A stretch of 29,242 nucleotides of DNA from Polyangiaceae bacterium (GTDB lineage: Bacteria; Myxococcota; Polyangia; Polyangiales; Polyangiaceae): the NCBI GenBank assembly GCA_025936205.1, contig JAICTU010000039.1, forward strand, positions 1 to 29,242, given 5' to 3'. Positions 28,646 to 29,242 of this stretch are shown in pieces (the stretch's first letter is position 1; each line of letters opens with the position of its first letter). Below the pieces are notes generated by a model. That model did no database searches and was not told the DNA's origin. It was given only the letters and a program-made list of their open reading frames with translations. The translations under genes and the position numbers were made by a program.

Positions 28646-29242
28646 ATGGCCAAGAAGAGGTGGAGCATCATCGGTGTGGGCGCGTTGCTTGCGAGCAGCG
28701 CGTGCGAATTCGCCAAGGATCACGAAAGCGACTATTGCTCGGACACGCACAGGGAATGTCACCTCAGCTATTCGCCTGCTTACGGCTATCAGCGGTACTG
28801 CAGCAGCCTCGTGTCGCCGTGCAATCCGCAGCTGAGCGTGCAGCCCAATCGACCGTCGACCGCCGTCGACGCGGGGGTGCGCCCGAGCGCGACGCCCGCA
28901 ACGAGCGGCGCCTCTGCGCGCGCGCCCGAGCTCGGCCCCGCCCCCCTGCCGCAAGGGCAGCGCTACTCTGCCTTCGACGAGCCGTGTGAGCGGGACAGTC
29001 AATGCGGGCCGGGCAAGTGCAGCGAGGGGCAGTGCTTCTACGGCTGCCAGTCGGACTCGCAGTGCGGCACGGGAGACCGCTGCGCCGTCGAGCAGGGTAC
29101 GCGCATCTGTCTGCCGGACCCCAATCCGCCCGTGACTTGCACGCGCACGGCGCAGTGCAGCGCCGGGCACGTGTGCTTGAACGGAACGTGCATGCAGTCG
29201 TGCACGGGGACCGAGCAGTGCACGAACCTGGTGGATCGCTGC
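28646..29242 (+). CDS. Cys-rich repeat lipoprotein (C-terminus beyond window)
   Basis: The frame opens at ATG 28646, preceded by GAGG at a good distance, and stays open for 199 codons to the window edge. The signal segment WSIIGVGALLASSAC gives a lipobox with Cys20. Residues ~75-110 are a Pro/Ala/Ser linker. From about 112, repeats of the form CxxDSQCGxGKCSxGxCFYGC, then C...QCGTGDRC, and later CTRTAQCSAGHVCLNGTC appear: a pattern of Cys-rich Dickkopf/EB-like modules often seen in myxobacterial surface lipoproteins, where they are disulfide-stabilised. Another six or so Cys lie before the linker (residues 31-60). It depends on Lgt for anchoring. Function unknown. Confidence 0.82.
   Translation, partial: MAKKRWSIIGVGALLASSACEFAKDHESDYCSDTHRECHLSYSPAYGYQRYCSSLVSPCNPQLSVQPNRPSTAVDAGVRPSATPATSGASARAPELGPAPLPQGQRYSAFDEPCERDSQCGPGKCSEGQCFYGCQSDSQCGTGDRCAVEQGTRICLPDPNPPVTCTRTAQCSAGHVCLNGTCMQSCTGTEQCTNLVDRC

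Noticed and set aside
28590..28650. tRNA-like stretch (GTGGCTCAGCGG resembling a D arm)
   Set aside because: No acceptor stem pairing and no TTCGA T-loop; it is followed at once by the ribosome-binding site of the lipoprotein gene.

Overview
The window looks like chromosomal DNA from a GC-rich myxobacterium-like organism (phylum Myxococcota, perhaps the Polyangiales/Sorangiineae side). This placement is inferred from very high GC at third codon positions, many lipoproteins with Gly/Ser- or Pro/Ala-rich linkers, a PEGA/TPR secreted protein, a double-FHA membrane protein, a lipoprotein with a heme-like CX4CH motif and a Cys-rich repeat lipoprotein. No phage, transposon, CRISPR, tRNA or rRNA was seen.

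Layout. 1-53: tail of an unknown plus-strand gene. 154-2320 (minus): an exported lipoprotein with a cytochrome-like motif, followed by an outer-membrane beta-barrel protein; small palindrome arrays lie near both starts. 2848-4860 (minus): an unrecognised protein with two helical regions joined by a proline-rich linker. 5321-10179 (plus): a MepA-type murein endopeptidase with a LysM domain, then carB. 10227-22843: an almost unbroken minus-strand run. In transcription order it is thiC, a double-FHA protein, an Ala/Pro-rich single-pass protein, a PEGA/TPR protein, a coiled-coil protein, an Slt-type lytic transglycosylase, an MscS-type channel, mscL, a Bor-like lipoprotein, an FAD-linked oxidase and a small ORF. 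22981-28013 (plus): lgt, a DmsB-DmsC fusion and a NasA/NarB-like nitrate reductase catalytic subunit. 28646 to the end: a Cys-rich lipoprotein cut by the window edge.

How the genes work together. Much of the window concerns the cell envelope: lipoprotein lipidation (lgt), peptidoglycan cutting (mepA, slt), turgor release (mscS type and mscL) and several lipoproteins. Four-base stop/start overlaps (ATGA or GTGA) link the Ala/Pro-rich and PEGA genes, the coiled-coil and slt genes, the mscS-type and mscL genes, and the two nitrate reductase genes, which points to translational coupling.

The most distinctive items are: the two-gene nitrate reductase whose Fe-S and quinol-oxidising membrane subunits are fused and whose catalytic subunit lacks a Tat signal; the coupled MscS/MscL pair; the FHA-to-Slt envelope cluster; and several short palindromic or tandem repeat structures. 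No single system here is clearly new to science; the candidates are ranked in the findings.
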